Of a stretch of 64,000 bases of DNA, positions 17,574 through 26,840 are shown piece after piece. How positions within the stretch are numbered: position 1 is the stretch's first letter; the number at the start of each line of letters is the position of its first letter. The translations under genes and the position numbers were made by a program. The notes beneath the pieces are model-generated. The model was not told where the DNA came from and did no database searches. It saw only the letters and a program-made list of their open reading frames with translations. Source of the DNA: Methylomicrobium sp. wino1 (GTDB taxonomy: Bacteria > Pseudomonadota > Gammaproteobacteria > Methylococcales > Methylomonadaceae); NCBI RefSeq assembly GCF_003932755.1, contig NZ_CP024202.1:186001-250000 (forward strand), in the 5' to 3' direction.

Positions 17574-18490
17574 GCTTTCGCCTCCTTTGCGGCCAACATC
17601 GGAAAGCCCAGCGACTCGCGGCGTTGGTAATAACATTCGGCGACCGATTTGGCCAGATTCCTGACGCGCAGGATATAGCGCTGCCGTTCGGTAACCGAGA
17701 TTGCGCGGCGGGCGTCAAGTAAGTTAAAGGTGTGAGAAGCTTTAAGTACCATTTCGTAAGCCGGTAACGGCAAATCTTGCGCCAACAGTTTTTCGCATTC
17801 CTGCTCGTAAGTGTCGAAACAATTGAATAAGAATTCGACATTGGCATGTTCGAAGTTATAGGCGGACATTTCGACTTCATTTTGATGAAAGACGTCGCCA
17901 TAGCTGACCGTGCCGAAAGGCCCTTTGGTCCAAACCAAATCGTAAACGCTTTCGACGCCTTGCAAATACATGGCGATGCGCTCCAAGCCGTAAGTAATTT
18001 CGCCGGTAACCGGTTTGCATTCGAGGCCGCCGACTTGTTGAAAATAGGTGAATTGCGTGACTTCCATACCGTTCAACCAGACTTCCCAGCCCAAGCCCCA
18101 AGCGCCGAGCGTCGGCGATTCCCAATTGTCCTCGACGAAGCGGATGTCATGCTCAAGTAAATCCAAGCCCAAATAACGCAATGATCCCAGATACAGTTCT
18201 TGAAAATTATCCGGCGACGGTTTCAAGATGACTTGGAACTGATAATAATGCTGCAAGCGATTCGGATTTTCCCCGAAACGGCCGTCGGTAGGTCTGCGCG
18301 AAGGTTGAACATAAGCGGTATTCCACGGTTCCGGGCCGATCGAGCGAAGAAAGGTCGCCGGATGAAAGGTACCCGCTCCGACTTCCTGGTCAAGCGGCTG
18401 CAATAATACGCAACCCTGCCGGGCCCAATATTCCTGCAAGGCTAGAATTAGCCCTTGAAAAGTTAATAAGTTGTTATTTGTGCTTGACAC
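17570..18490 (-). CDS. glyQ: Glycyl-tRNA synthetase alpha subunit
   Basis: This 306-residue catalytic subunit carries the class II core: [37 protein letters not shown] and [19 protein letters not shown]. It activates glycine and forms glycyl-tRNA together with glyS, which overlaps its stop by four bases. The start is GTG at 18490, supported by a GGAG seven bases upstream; no ATG gives the complete N-terminus. Confidence 0.96.
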   Translation of the reverse strand: MSSTNNNLLTFQGLILALQEYWARQGCVLLQPLDQEVGAGTFHPATFLRSIGPEPWNTAYVQPSRRPTDGRFGENPNRLQHYYQFQVILKPSPDNFQELYLGSLRYLGLDLLEHDIRFVEDNWESPTLGAWGLGWEVWLNGMEVTQFTYFQQVGGLECKPVTGEITYGLERIAMYLQGVESVYDLVWTKGPFGTVSYGDVFHQNEVEMSAYNFEHANVEFLFNCFDTYEQECEKLLAQDLPLPAYEMVLKASHTFNLLDARRAISVTERQRYILRVRNLAKSVAECYYQRRESLGFPMLAAKEAKA

Positions 18491-18675
18491 GGTTGCTCCA
18501 GGGAATAATTAAACAACGATTCGTCTCCTTAATCGTTTCGTCCGGATTTAAGGTAAGGCTTTGACTCTAAAGCTAATAACACTTTGTCTAAAAAAGCGCC
18601 GCTTTTTGAGAGTGACAATATAAAAAGTGAGCGATTATAACTGAAATTAATAAGAAACGGGCATGAAATAAGTTA

Positions 18676-18921
18676 GGATTTGCTCATAAATAACTTCCCA
18701 ATTTTGATTTAGGCTAGACGGGTTCGGTAACTCGATTGACAGGTGTTGGCGGAAGGAAAAGCCGCCGTCAAGCCTACACGAATGTATCCACACAGCACCT
18801 AAATTCCATAGTTTATGGCTATGGTTAACTACCATGGATAATTTAGGTCTGGGCCTGTCAAGCGAGTTACCGAACCCACTACAAAGCTCATAGTTCCAGG
18901 AAGTTATTTCTCACGAAATCC
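18676..18921. repeat. Long inverted-repeat element, copy E (with inner palindrome)
   Basis: Ends GGATTTGCTCATAAATAAC and GTTATTTCTCACGAAATCC are inverted. A second pair, GGGTTCGGTAACTCG and CGAGTTACCGAACCC, lies inside. The centre holds a CAGCACC-type palindrome (about 18793-18853). Copy F at 54944-55133 has the same outer parts without the inner palindrome. This element takes up much of the gap 18491-19050; I see nothing else there. Confidence 0.8.
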
Positions 18922-19050
18922 GTACGCAATCGACGCCACGATTTTTGTCTATATTCATGGCGCATAGCAGGCTATGTAACTATTTGTACACCGCATGAAG
19001 TCCAGTAATGTAGCGGGATAAAACCAAAATTCGGGTGACATACAAAAATG

Positions 19051-19530
19051 TTATTTCGATGACTCGCTTTTCGCACTCGTCTTTGACAAGCGTTCTAATG
19101 TCGAGCTCAGCTTTAACAATGCGCATGCTAAAGAGTCGTCCTCGCGGGCTTCGGCATTATGCCGAATTTCGGCAATACTGGCTGCACCGGGTAAATTTAC
19201 GTGGCGATCGGGCTGCTCAACTTGGCGGTGAAGCGCTTCGGTGATTTTAAATTGTAAAATGTCTACCCGGTGATTAGGTATTTTATCGATAGCGCCTAGG
19301 ATGGCCGAGCGGTAAAAACGTAGTTGCGACGCCCAATTAGCCGAATCGGCATACACCATCAGTTTATTTTGATCGATTACACAATGCTTAGCATGCTCTT
19401 TCAACTGATCGGGCAAAGCCTCTCTAACGATTTTCAATAGTTTTTTTTGTTGCTCAATTTGATTATATAAGGAGGCAAGCGAACGATTGGGATTGGCAAG
19501 CAATTGTCTAAAAGCGGTGGGGTTCGGCAT
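19051..19530 (-). CDS. DciA-like (DUF721) protein, putative replicative helicase loader
   Basis: This 159-residue protein has the DUF721 fold: a basic N-terminus, a helix (NQIEQQKKLLKIVREALPDQL), then strands with the typical LMVYADSANWASQLRFYRSAIL. DUF721 proteins include DciA, which loads DnaB in bacteria without DnaC. The C-terminal 50 residues are low in conservation, polar and probably disordered. A monocistronic gene with a start at ATG 19530. Confidence 0.75.
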   Translation of the reverse strand: MPNPTAFRQLLANPNRSLASLYNQIEQQKKLLKIVREALPDQLKEHAKHCVIDQNKLMVYADSANWASQLRFYRSAILGAIDKIPNHRVDILQFKITEALHRQVEQPDRHVNLPGAASIAEIRHNAEAREDDSLACALLKLSSTLERLSKTSAKSESSK

Positions 19531-19864
19531 ATGCTTGATAATTTTGATCGGCAGTAAGTTTCAAACGATTATAAAGAAATTTTCTTGTTAATTCAGTGAC
19601 TATTAGAAAATACCCACTCTATAAGGCGATTGATTCTAGACGGTAGCTGTTTTGTCAGTTGACTTTGAGGAAATAAGGCATAGAATAATCTTAGCTTGAA
19701 ATTCGATATATCTTTGATGATTTAGTTACGGCGTTTTTTCTGTAGTGCTCTGTTTCTGTAGATCCTCGTTACGTTCTGCCATTAAGAGATTTCACTATTT
19801 CTTAGCTAGACGGTCCGCTTTTGGACTAAAATTGATTTAATTTTTTATTTTTAAGGTTTTGAGT
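19531..19864. other. Intergenic region, probable cold-shock leader
   Basis: It is AT-rich, with no gene visible. The bases before 19865 should hold the promoter and a long 5' untranslated leader of the cold-shock gene, as is common for cspA-type genes. I could not define the start or any specific structure. Confidence 0.3.
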
Positions 19865-20074
19865 ATGTCTACTACTACAACAGGCACAGTTAAATGGTTC
19901 AACGCTGACAAAGGTTTCGGCTTCATCGAGCAAGGCCAAGGTCCTGACGTTTTCGTTCATTTCCGCAACATTGCGGGCTCCGGTTTCAAGTCCCTGACTG
20001 AAGGCCAAAAAGTTCAGTTTATCGTGACTCAAGGTCAAAAAGGCCCACAAGCCGAAGAAGTTACTGTTATCTAA
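19865..20074 (+). CDS. Cold-shock protein (CspA family)
   Basis: This 69-residue single OB-fold protein binds single-stranded RNA/DNA. RNP1 is KGFGFIEQ and RNP2 is VFVHFRNI. An N-terminal Ser/Thr stretch ([13 protein letters not shown]) precedes the fold. ATG at 19865 has AAGG eight bases upstream; a TTG two codons earlier is less likely. An RNA chaperone role is expected. A CGACAC/GTGTCG hairpin lies just after the gene (20110-20127). Confidence 0.93.
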   Translation: MSTTTTGTVKWFNADKGFGFIEQGQGPDVFVHFRNIAGSGFKSLTEGQKVQFIVTQGQKGPQAEEVTVI

Positions 20075-20312
20075 ATAGTTTTTGTATAAATAGCTAACGG
20101 CTAATTATCCGACACAAGGAAGTGTCGACGAAGACAACCCCTTTCTGTTTTCCTCCCCATAGATTTAACCGACTCGCTAATTCCAGAGCGAATTAACGAA
20201 TAAGCCCCACCCTGAGTAATCGCCTTTTAGTTCCGGCATAGCAGACCACGCCGTAGAATAAAAGACAGAAAAAGGACTGACGATCCTCCATTAAGATTTG
20301 AACGATATGAGG

Positions 20313-20585
20313 CTAATCGCGCTGTCCGCGGGGATTCAACCGGACTTGCTCAATAGCCTGATTGATTGCTTCGGCAACCTCTTTTTCCATCTCTTGATAT
20401 GTCTTATCAGTAATATAAGAGCTTTTATCGACCATGCTCCGCACATAGCAGGCAGGTAAACGATTCAAAGCAAGACAAGCAACATCATCAATAAAATCCT
20501 GAGTCATCGACTCCTTAGTTTTTTGAACCATATTCCAAAGCTGGTCAACAACTAACCTTTCATAATAATTATTAATGTTTGGCAT
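20313..20585 (-). CDS. ComFB-domain protein, possible c-di-GMP receptor
   Basis: This 90-residue protein matches the ComFB (late competence) domain: NYYERLVVDQLW at the start, then DFIDDVACLALNRLPACYV. The usual R of LPARYV is C here, and the following YVRSMV is kept. Cyanobacterial relatives bind cyclic dinucleotides; whether this one does is unknown. It stands alone, while a GGDEF-EAL protein is encoded 10 kb away. Confidence 0.75.
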   Translation of the reverse strand: MPNINNYYERLVVDQLWNMVQKTKESMTQDFIDDVACLALNRLPACYVRSMVDKSSYITDKTYQEMEKEVAEAINQAIEQVRLNPRGQRD

Positions 20586-21042
20586 ACCCTTCCTTACCTA
20601 CTCAATTTATAAACGGCTAATTATCTGCGTTAGCTGTTTCGCGTTTTAAATAATAATACAAATTTCAAACTAAAGCTTTCATCCGAAAAAGCCGCCTTAG
20701 ATAATAGCGATTCAATACTATTTGACAAAACCCTCAAATGCGCATAAAAAGAACTCAATGGTTTCGAACTGAAATCATTGAGGATATGGTAAAAACACAT
20801 CTTCCCCAATGGCTCCTATGCCTCTGCGTTACTGCCATCAAGTTAACGGAACTGTTATTTCTGCATTATGCATTCCCATGCTGGTGCGGTGGGACCGAGG
20901 AAGAATCTGAATATCGGCAATCTTCAACCTCATGACGATTTAACTTAATGGCCGTAACACTCTGCGGGGGAATGATTAGAAAATCGGAAAGTCATTTGCA
21001 GCCATATCCTAAGATCCTGTCTAATTTATAGGAGGTCAACAC
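20586..21042. other. Intergenic region upstream of the P460 gene
   Basis: A 65-codon plus-strand frame (20738-20935) has no recognisable features and no good ribosome site, so I leave it out. A strong AGGAGG at 21031-21036 belongs to the cytochrome gene. No repeat or RNA seen. Confidence 0.3.
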
Positions 21043-21525
21043 ATGAAAAAACGTTTATCGATTGTATTATCCGGGTTACTTTGCTCATTAGCCACCGCAA
21101 GCTTCGCAGCGGAACAAGCGGTCCCGTTCCCCGAAGGCTACCGTAATTGGCTTCACGCTAAGAGCATGTTGATTCAACCGGGACACGCATTAGAAGACCC
21201 TTTTCAGGGGATTCATCATATCTATGCCAATAAGTTAGCCGAAGACGGCTTGAAAACCGGTAAATATAAAGATGGCGCGGTATTAGTTTTCGACCTGCTC
21301 AACTATGTCGAAAAAGATAAAACGATACAGGAAGGCGATAGAAAACTGATCGGTGTGATGCTCAAGGATGACAAGAGGTTTGCCGACACCGGCGGTTGGG
21401 GCTTCGAAGGTTTTGCCGGCGACAGCAAAACCGAAAGACTAGTTACCGATGGAGGTAAGTCCTGTTTCGGTTGCCACGCCCCTCAGAAAAAAACCGATTA
21501 CGTGTATTCGGAGTTTCGTAAATAA
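21043..21525 (+). CDS. Cytochrome P460-family periplasmic c-type cytochrome
   Basis: This 160-residue protein has a Sec signal peptide (cleavage after ATASFAA) and one C-terminal heme c site CFGCH, as in P460 and cytochrome c'-beta. The body shows family features: FPEGYRNWLHAKSM, HHIYANKLAEDGLKTGKYKDGAVLVFDLL and GGWGFEGF. P460 oxidises hydroxylamine and c'-beta binds NO; which function applies depends on the heme-Lys cross-link and distal residues, which I cannot decide by eye. In methanotrophs such proteins help handle nitrogen oxides formed from ammonia. AGGAGG lies seven bases upstream. Confidence 0.85.
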   Translation: MKKRLSIVLSGLLCSLATASFAAEQAVPFPEGYRNWLHAKSMLIQPGHALEDPFQGIHHIYANKLAEDGLKTGKYKDGAVLVFDLLNYVEKDKTIQEGDRKLIGVMLKDDKRFADTGGWGFEGFAGDSKTERLVTDGGKSCFGCHAPQKKTDYVYSEFRK

Positions 21526-21619
21526 ACCAACGTTTTGAGAATATAAAGCTCGGACGACGCGGATTAGGCGTATCATCATGAATTCCCGTGGCAATACCCA
21601 TCAATTCGCGTCGTCCGTT

Positions 21620-21748
21620 TATACCCGTAGATCAAAATTCGGCACCGGGGGCCCGTCAAAGTACGCCGTAAATTAATCATACAAGGCTCTATGCAGGCAC
21701 CCCGGAGCCTCCTTAAGCATCGCCGAAATTTGAAGTAAGAAAGGTATA
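21620..21748. repeat. MITE-like palindromic element, copy B (short, no inner insert)
   Basis: It begins TATACCCGTAGATCAAAATTC and ends GAAATTTGAAGTAAGAAAGGTATA. The arms GGCACCGGGGGCCCGTC and GGCACCCCGGAGCC fold back. It has no CAGCACC palindrome, so it is a short form of copies A, C and D. Confidence 0.75.
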
Positions 21749-21784
21749 CCAATCCGTTGTCTTGACCCTATTTCCGGGAATCGT

Positions 21785-22768
21785 TCATCCGAAATAGCTG
21801 ATCGCTCCCATCAGCGGGGTACGCGGATTCAGCGATAATTTTACCGACACGTTATCTAGAAAACCGCTAAAACGGCCCTTAGCTTTAAATGCTTCGATAA
21901 ACTTGCCCGACTCCAATGCCGACCGAACTTTAGGCCCAATGCCTCCCCCGATAAAAACGCCGCCGGTCGCGAACGACTTCAAGGCCAGATTACCGGCTTC
22001 GGCACCGTAAAGCTCTACAAAAATCCGGATTGTTTCGGTACATAAGGGATCTTCGCCGTTGATGCCTAACCTGGAAATAATCGCATTACGATCGCAGCCG
22101 TAGACACTCTGACCAGCACAGTCAGGAACCGCTGGACAAGGCAGAGCAAAACGATTTTCGACCAAAAAGTCATAAATATTGCCGAACCCCATGCCCGAAA
22201 CGAGCCGTTCGAAACTCACATGACCGTTGTATTTTTTTCTCAGAAAGTTCGAGAGCTGATCCTGCTGAACGGTTTGCGCGGCAAAATCGCAATGACCGCC
22301 CTCGGTCGCTATCGGATGATGGCGCACACCGTCCCAATACAATATGGCTTCGCCGAGACCTGTTCCCGCTGCAATCACGGCCATGTTTCCGGCTTGCAAT
22401 TTAGCGTTAGGATTCAATTCCACCCAGTCTTTTGGTTCCAAACACAGCATGCCGAGCGCCATCGCTTCCAAATCGTTCAAGAGACGCACCCTATCGGTGC
22501 ACAAAGTTTTTTTCAGCGCTTCCGCATCGAGTTGCCAGGGCAGATTGGTCGGCTCGCAGCGTTGCCCGATAACCGGCCCCGCAACGCCGAAACAGGCCGA
22601 ATCGACCTTGACGCTCGCCGGTAAGAATTTATCTAACACCTCATCGAACTCTGGAAATTCAACACTACTGAAGGTTTGTTCTTGTTGCAACGTAATCAAG
22701 CCATGTTCGTGCTTGCTCAATAATGCCAAAGTCGTTTTGGTCCCTCCGATATCGCCTGCCAGAATCAT
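21785..22768 (-). CDS. glk: Glucokinase
   Basis: This 327-residue ROK-unrelated bacterial glucokinase phosphorylates glucose to glucose-6-phosphate. It shows LAGDIGGTKTTLAL (phosphate 1), GVAGPV, NLPWQLDAEAL, LLNDLEAMALG (catalytic Asp), IAAGTGLGEA, EGGHCDFA and GGVFIGGGI. Its ATG overlaps the upstream gene's stop as ATGA. Co-translation with a glycosidase-like protein suggests use of glucose set free from stored glycogen or maltodextrin. Confidence 0.93.
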   Translation of the reverse strand: MILAGDIGGTKTTLALLSKHEHGLITLQQEQTFSSVEFPEFDEVLDKFLPASVKVDSACFGVAGPVIGQRCEPTNLPWQLDAEALKKTLCTDRVRLLNDLEAMALGMLCLEPKDWVELNPNAKLQAGNMAVIAAGTGLGEAILYWDGVRHHPIATEGGHCDFAAQTVQQDQLSNFLRKKYNGHVSFERLVSGMGFGNIYDFLVENRFALPCPAVPDCAGQSVYGCDRNAIISRLGINGEDPLCTETIRIFVELYGAEAGNLALKSFATGGVFIGGGIGPKVRSALESGKFIEAFKAKGRFSGFLDNVSVKLSLNPRTPLMGAISYFG

Positions 22769-25700
22769 TGTGAATCTCCTTGTTTTGTTTGATTATTATT
22801 TTCAAGTAGATAAATCAACGCATCGAGCATGCCGTTGGCAACTTGATGCGGAGGCAACTGATAAAACGCCTGCCAAGCAAGCGAAACGAACTCTTTGTAA
22901 TTATCCTGAGCTTCCGGATGGAGCTTGAGCCAACAAAGCCTGACCGCGTGACCGATGATAATATCGGTCACCAGCGTATCTTCGATTCTAATCGACGGAT
23001 TATCGCGAAATACGAAAGCCATTGCGTTCAGAGCTTCGACGGTCAACTGCCGGTAGACCGGGGCCTGAATCTTATTTAGCAAATGATTAACATGTAATTT
23101 GAAGCTTTGTTCGCCAGACGTCATTTGCGCTAACGTCGTTTCGCTATCCAATCGTCTCTTGCTACTGAGTTTATCACCGATCATCAAGCCTTGACAGTGA
23201 TGCAAAATATTCCAAACGCCCGTAAAAAAACTTTCGCTTTCCCGCCCCAAGCTGCCCTGGCGTTCGCGCCAGTTATACCAATCTTCGGCTTCGCCGAAAT
23301 TTTCAGGATCCATCTTTGGCGAAAAGCGCGCGCAAGTCAATTCCTGGCATTGACCGACATAATTTAACGTTTCGACTCGCTCGAATTGATATTGCGTATT
23401 GGTGAAATCCTCGAGGGTCTCTCGGACTTTTTGCATCAACTGATAGGGCGGTAAGGTCAAGACTTCGTTATAAGCCTGATCCAAGGTACAGTTCGAGTCC
23501 TTCTTTTGGCGTACCAAAATCAATTGCAAAATATGCCCGACTCGAATCGTATGCATATCGGCAAATAGTTCCGGGTGGTACTTAATCAGCATACCGAGAT
23601 ATAATATCAGCTCTTGAATGATAATATGCTCGCTGGCATCGTGAGTATCATTGTAAGTACGGATAATCTCCAGAATCGCCGAAGAGTCGGCCGGACGCTT
23701 CAAAGTCGCCTTACCGCTGTAGGCGCGGCCTACCGTCAATTGATGCTGATGAACCAAAATTTCGGTAGCCGCCTGTTCGAGATCGATATCGTATTTACCT
23801 AGTAAACCTGCGCTACGACGAATGATATCCCAAACCGCAAGATCTCCCGCACGAATATAAACCTCTTCGAGCAAGCCGCGAATCCGGCATGGATTGCCGT
23901 CGGCATCCTTAAGCCCGGTGTCGTAATCCAAACCATGACGCCCAGCCAGTAACACAAGCGCTTCCAATTGCGCATAAAGATTAGCGCTCGCGGTCAATTG
24001 TTCGATCAACGCTTCATCGTCACTAATTTCCCAGGTGATCGTAACAAAAATATTCAGCGGTTCCGGAGGCTCGGTATCGATCGGCAAAGTCAGAAAACAA
24101 GGCCGCTGAGGCTTGTCCCAAGAGGCCTCGGAAAACTTGAAATCGTGTAAATAATCGATCTTTTCATAACTTGAACTTTCGGCTAATTTCGATAGCTCGC
24201 CAAATTTAATGGGCGTGCTGTTGATTTGCCCGCTTTGCAGCTCTTGAATAAATTCGATCAACACATCACGATCGTCATCGCTGAGCATGTTATATTTAAC
24301 AACCAATACGAATAACGGATCGCCTGTTGTTCCGTCCCAATTTTTATGAATGTAAGACAGCTCCGAGCGTAAGCGCTGAATCAGTAAACGGTTATCCATG
24401 GCTAAGTAAAAACCTTTTTGATTCAACAATTGGGGTAAAAACACCAAACGTTCGTTGGCCATCAAATAAATTCTGGATGTCGCCAAGGTTCTTAATTGCC
24501 GTAGCGGTCTTCCGGTTAAACCATGATTATCATTGCGTCCGATATTCGTATAGGCTGCAGCCAATTCGCTCGCGTCGCGAATTTGTATAGGCGAAATTTC
24601 CGCCAGCGTTTGGGTGTCGATTCCCCATGCCTTCAAATCGGCTTGAATCGTTTCATCCTCGGCAATCACCGCAACCTGCAAGGTGCAATCGCAGGTTTTC
24701 TCGCGAATATTATGCCGACCGAGCGGGTCGATGTCGTCGATCGCTAATAACCCGTCTTCTATCAGGTTTCCGAGAATGAACAAACCTTGTGCCCAAACCA
24801 ATGGAATGTTTTCGTTCGGAATCCTGTCTTGACTATTAGGATTAGCTTTTTCGGCGTCGATCGCCTCTTTCGGTACGATATACAGTTCGGGCAATAATTG
24901 CCGCCCGTTTTGTTCGACTAGGAGCGCATCCAGCTTAGCCCTGTATTGCGCTGCCTCGTTATTATTGCCCGCGTACAAATTATTCAGCAGCAGGTAACAC
25001 AAAAACAACGGCCACTCGCATTCGATGTCCATAAATTGCTTTAATTCATGCGGCTCGTAATGCAGGCGGCTCGGGTCTTCCAATTCAGTTTGGTGGCCGT
25101 CCAGCAAAAAACGCTTACAGCCGTAACGGCCCTCGAGTTTTTCACGGATCAAGGCCTCGGTGCGGTTTTTCAATTCCTGATTGTCGACCGCGAAAGCCGG
25201 AAAACCGGTAATGCTCAATACCGCCGCATCCACTTCCTTGGATAACGACTCCCTGGGCAGCAAAGATTCCAGTGCGTTACGGGTGCGGGCGATATCATCG
25301 CTGATCACATGAATGACCGAGTTTTGCCCTCCCCTGGGTCCAAACAAATTGAAGCCGGACATCGCCTCAAGCGCGGCCTTGGACATGCCGATCGAGCTAG
25401 CGTTCAACTCGGCGATACCCCGATTAATTTTGTTGCCACGCTCCCAAATACCATAATCGGGAGTCCGGTAAGCCCGGCTGATGTAATGCACCAAATTCTG
25501 CACGAAATTGACTTCATCGATCGTGAACACGATGCTCAGTCCCGATGCAGTCATTTGCGCTAGCATCAACAGAAATAAAGACGTGGCATCCAACTGCAAA
25601 TGACCCCATTCGCTGTCGCCGACCACCGCTTCGCCGGTTTTTAAATCGTACTTGGCATGCAGCGCATCGAGCGGATCCTGCGTTTGTTTAAACATTTCGA

Positions 25701-26001
25701 CTTTATGCGCTTGGCGCATCATCGCAACCAACAGTCCACGCATTAACTTAACCACGCTTTGCTCAAGCAGATAAGCTTTGCCGTTCGGTTCGCCGGATTT
25801 TCGATAAGCTAAAGCCAAACCCCAAGGAGCAAGAATGCTGTAAACGTTATCGCGAACCCAGGCATCGTTGTAGTTACCGTGAACGTTGTTTGCGGTACTA
25901 GCCGGCAGCAAGCCGCTAATCCAGTCTTGTCTATTTAAAATGATATCTCGCACTTCGTCGAAATAGGCATCCAATTTTTCAATTTGCAACTTGTTCTTCA
26001 T
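22765..26001 (-). CDS. Phosphorylase-kinase alpha/beta-like, GH15-type protein
   Basis: This is a 1078-residue protein. The N-terminal half (about 10-450) resembles the glucoamylase-like (alpha/alpha)6 domain of phosphorylase kinase alpha/beta subunits: NVHGNYNDAWVRDNVYSILAPWGL, GDSEWGHLQLDATSLFLLML and YGIWERGNKINRG. The C-terminal half contains long helical repeats as in those subunits. No signal peptide, so cytoplasmic. It may hydrolyse or only bind alpha-glucan; activity is not established for bacterial members. Overlap with glk by 4 bp supports an alpha-glucan role. ATG at 26001 is taken over a GTG eight codons earlier. Confidence 0.8.
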   Translation of the reverse strand: MKNKLQIEKLDAYFDEVRDIILNRQDWISGLLPASTANNVHGNYNDAWVRDNVYSILAPWGLALAYRKSGEPNGKAYLLEQSVVKLMRGLLVAMMRQAHKVEMFKQTQDPLDALHAKYDLKTGEAVVGDSEWGHLQLDATSLFLLMLAQMTASGLSIVFTIDEVNFVQNLVHYISRAYRTPDYGIWERGNKINRGIAELNASSIGMSKAALEAMSGFNLFGPRGGQNSVIHVISDDIARTRNALESLLPRESLSKEVDAAVLSITGFPAFAVDNQELKNRTEALIREKLEGRYGCKRFLLDGHQTELEDPSRLHYEPHELKQFMDIECEWPLFLCYLLLNNLYAGNNNEAAQYRAKLDALLVEQNGRQLLPELYIVPKEAIDAEKANPNSQDRIPNENIPLVWAQGLFILGNLIEDGLLAIDDIDPLGRHNIREKTCDCTLQVAVIAEDETIQADLKAWGIDTQTLAEISPIQIRDASELAAAYTNIGRNDNHGLTGRPLRQLRTLATSRIYLMANERLVFLPQLLNQKGFYLAMDNRLLIQRLRSELSYIHKNWDGTTGDPLFVLVVKYNMLSDDDRDVLIEFIQELQSGQINSTPIKFGELSKLAESSSYEKIDYLHDFKFSEASWDKPQRPCFLTLPIDTEPPEPLNIFVTITWEISDDEALIEQLTASANLYAQLEALVLLAGRHGLDYDTGLKDADGNPCRIRGLLEEVYIRAGDLAVWDIIRRSAGLLGKYDIDLEQAATEILVHQHQLTVGRAYSGKATLKRPADSSAILEIIRTYNDTHDASEHIIIQELILYLGMLIKYHPELFADMHTIRVGHILQLILVRQKKDSNCTLDQAYNEVLTLPPYQLMQKVRETLEDFTNTQYQFERVETLNYVGQCQELTCARFSPKMDPENFGEAEDWYNWRERQGSLGRESESFFTGVWNILHHCQGLMIGDKLSSKRRLDSETTLAQMTSGEQSFKLHVNHLLNKIQAPVYRQLTVEALNAMAFVFRDNPSIRIEDTLVTDIIIGHAVRLCWLKLHPEAQDNYKEFVSLAWQAFYQLPPHQVANGMLDALIYLLENNNQTKQGDSQ

Positions 26002-26061
26002 GAATTTTTTCCGTGTAACGAACACAATCTTTGGGATCGTAATTATTCAGTCACCCGGCAA

Positions 26062-26095
26062 TTATCATTCCCACGCTTAAGCGTGGGAATGATAA
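26062..26095. repeat. Perfect 34-bp palindrome
   Basis: TTATCATTCCCACGCTT (26062-26078) is followed at once by its exact complement, with no spacer. A similar GGTTCCCACC...GGTGGGAACC-type hairpin lies at about 51883-51908. Dispersed REP-like unit; no T-run follows. Confidence 0.8.
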
Positions 26096-26297
26096 GGAGA
26101 TGTGAATAATTACTTGGGATCTGCTTTTTACTTTAACTTAAAGCCATGCAATCAGACGATTTTATTTTGGGATGAATCAAGCAAATTACATTCCTTACGG
26201 CTCGAAAAACTTATTAACGTCAACCGGATTCTACTAATCTGTTCTGCTATTTCGAGTTTCGGTGTAAAACTTTGTTGTAAATAGACGATTATCGTAT

Positions 26298-26600
26298 TAA
26301 AGAATGTCTATCCGATAGAGGCTGGTATCGGCTTTATCGCGCTGTGCGCGTGCAAGATCGCAAGGAAGTGACGCTTAAATATCTGGCGAAGAGCCCCCGA
26401 GCGATGAAATTTTGGCATACTTTCGCAGTGAATTTGAAACGCTGAAGCGCGTGACGATGCCGACCGTGATCAAGAGACTGGACCTGTTGGATCATAGCCG
26501 GCGCTTGATTTTGGTGCGCGATTATTTTAATGGGTGCTCATTACGGCAATATGCGGCCGGCTGGGCATTACCCTTTCGGGAGTCGAAGGGTGAATGGTAG
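26298..26600 (+). pseudogene. Remnant of a Ser/Thr kinase N-lobe (large kinase-ATPase sensor type), frameshifted
   Basis: One frame reads CLSDRGWYRLYRAVRVQDRK, then EVTLKYLAKSPRA (with the Lys of the VxLK motif). After CCCCGAGCG the sense continues in another frame as DEILAYFRSEFETLKRVTM, LLDHSRRLILVRDYFNG and CSLRQYA. This is the N-lobe of the multi-domain Ser/Thr kinase-ATPase-histidine kinase proteins. The frame shifts near 26400, and the sequence ends after about 100 residues of what is normally over 1500. No catalytic loop remains. It is dead. Confidence 0.65.
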
Positions 26601-26626
26601 TTTGAGACTTCACCAAACCGGTGAGA

Positions 26627-26680
26627 GTGTTGTAGACCCTTCATGCTTCGACTTAGCTCAGCATGAAGGGTCTACAACAC
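26627..26680. repeat. 21-bp inverted repeat (long hairpin)
   Basis: Arms 26627-26647 (GTGTTGTAGACCCTTCATGCT) and 26660-26680 are exact complements around a 12-base loop. There is no T-tract, so it is unlikely to be an intrinsic terminator; probably a small mobile palindrome. The remaining 26681-26840 holds only the start region of the MFS gene. Confidence 0.8.
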
Positions 26681-26840
26681 ATGCCAACTGCTCTTTCTAG
26701 GTTTAAATATTTTTGTGATTTTCGTGGGCGAAATGATTTTTATAGGATAAATCGAACTATCACGCTGTTCCGCTCGGACGTCTCATTGTTCTCCTTCTGG
26801 TAAAATACGCGCTTCGGTTCAGTCGGCGACGAGGATAACT

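Noticed and set aside
20738-20935. 65-codon plus-strand ORF upstream of the P460 gene
   Set aside because: Composition and lack of a ribosome site suggest chance; no recognisable domain.
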